Shown: piece by piece, positions 63,375-64,000 of the stretch
Layout: the number at the start of each line of letters is the position of its first letter
Position numbering within the stretch: the stretch's first letter is position 1
NCBI GenBank assembly: GCA_046294845.1
Contig: JBKBNU010000001.1
Span: forward strand, 124,001-188,000
Source of the DNA: Micavibrio_C sp046294845
GTDB taxonomy: Bacteria > Pseudomonadota > Alphaproteobacteria > Micavibrionales > Micavibrionaceae
Direction of reading: 5' to 3'
DNA: 64,000 nt
Notes under the pieces: generated by a model
Seen by the model: the letters and a program-made list of their open reading frames with translations, nothing else
Told to the model about the DNA's origin: nothing
Database searches by the model: none
Made by a program: the position numbers and the translations under genes

Positions 63375-63950
63375 TCATACAGTGATCCTTGTCTTCCTGC
63401 TAAAAAACGCTGGCCCCGAACATTGCGTGCTGGTGATACGCCAAGCGATCTCCGTCAGACTGTTATAACGGTTTTTCTTGTATTCATATTTTCCATCAAT
63501 ACGGCGAACAACATGGATATCGCCTTTGTACTCGCGCTCAAGAACGGTACCATCGGCTAATTCTGTCGTTGAACCCTGCACCGCTGTTTCCAGCGCACGT
63601 TTATTGAAAGCGGCAGGGTTGTTGATTTTTTGCTCTAACTTTACTTGTTCGGGTTTATAAAGCTCTTTCTGAATCTGATGGATCAGGCGCAGGATCAGGT
63701 CTTCACGCTCAATCCCCAAAGGACATTTCTTTTTGAGGCGCTTTTTATATTCGGCCTTCAAATCCTGCGTCGATGAAAGCTGCAGCCGCGCAAACTGCCG
63801 GATCACATGCAGGTCATCATATTGGTCACGGCTCATGTCCTTCCTTTCGGCAACAAGCAGGGCGATCAGCCCCGCCCATGATGACGGGATCATGACGGGA
63901 ACGTCTTTTTGATCGGCATCGGATAAGAATAATCTTTCCAGAAATGTCAT
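63375..63950 (-). CDS. DUF2924-domain protein (mobile/phage-associated)
   Basis: A 191-residue protein of unknown function from ATG 63950 (GGAG about 9 nt upstream); the frame continues to 63998 without a better start. The C-terminal half matches DUF2924: 'GTVLEREYKGDIHVVRRIDG', 'YNSLTEIAWRIT' and 'GPAFFSRKT'. The N-terminal half is helical with basic 'YKKRLKKKCPLG'. DUF2924 genes usually sit beside a serine recombinase in phage-derived or integrative regions; such a neighbour would lie beyond the window edge. Confidence 0.72.
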   Translation of the reverse strand: MTFLERLFLSDADQKDVPVMIPSSWAGLIALLVAERKDMSRDQYDDLHVIRQFARLQLSSTQDLKAEYKKRLKKKCPLGIEREDLILRLIHQIQKELYKPEQVKLEQKINNPAAFNKRALETAVQGSTTELADGTVLEREYKGDIHVVRRIDGKYEYKKNRYNSLTEIAWRITSTQCSGPAFFSRKTRITV

Positions 63951-64000
63951 GGCTTGTCTCCAGTGTTGAAAGTTGTGGCTTCTTTCTGGCTGGTACAAAA

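Overview
The window looks like a chromosomal segment of a Gram-negative alphaproteobacterium. It encodes outer-membrane biogenesis proteins (LptF/LptG, MlaA, MlaC), an NsrR-controlled flavohaemoglobin, a globin-coupled chemoreceptor, two type I-secreted RTX proteins and a two-partner secretion pair. A precise taxon cannot be fixed from sequence alone; a Micavibrionales/Rhodospirillales-like lineage is only a guess.

Layout. 1-3.9 kb: lptF (cut by the window edge), lptG, mlaA and mlaC, all on the + strand. 3.9-15 kb: four consecutive - strand genes for 873-957 residue polytopic membrane proteins of the DotA/TraY type. They are clearly paralogous and packed as one operon, and no other Dot/Icm gene is in view. 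15.1-16.8 kb: ettA. 16.8-26.8 kb: a 10-kb mobilizable island inserted in the first codons of ettA. It is bounded by a 31-bp direct repeat and carries a tyrosine integrase, putative arm-type sites, a MobA/MobL relaxase with an RSF1010-like oriT, a FrpC-like RTX protein and a small exported protein just upstream of it. 26.9-32.6 kb: a dCache chemoreceptor and a second RTX/cadherin adhesin-like protein. 32.6-35.9 kb: a hypothetical protein, then an arsenic operon (arsR, DUF6428, arsC, acr3) and tRNA-Gly(UCC). 36-42.9 kb: housekeeping genes (DUF62-like, polysaccharide deacetylase, glucokinase, CDF transporter, GNAT, TerC-CBS protein, sugar-nucleotide dehydratase). 42.9-48.7 kb: a globin-coupled chemoreceptor and a fatty-acid beta-oxidation pair. 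48.9-59.3 kb: divergent tpsA (2715 aa beta-helix exoprotein) and tpsB. 59.4-61.2 kb: a frameshifted fadD. 61.6-63.3 kb: divergent nsrR and hmp sharing a palindromic operator. The right edge carries a DUF2924 gene, a family usually found in phage or mobile regions.

How the parts fit. Much of the window concerns the cell envelope and surface: LPS export, lipid asymmetry, a possible type IVB-like membrane assembly, two RTX exoproteins whose type I exporter is elsewhere, and the TPS exoprotein. The thiolase/FadN-like pair and the broken acyl-CoA ligase concern fatty-acid use. The most unusual signals are the four-gene DotA/TraY-like array, the island that replaces the ettA leader, the near-exact 23-residue beta-helix of TpsA, and a thiolase with a periodic four-cysteine tail.
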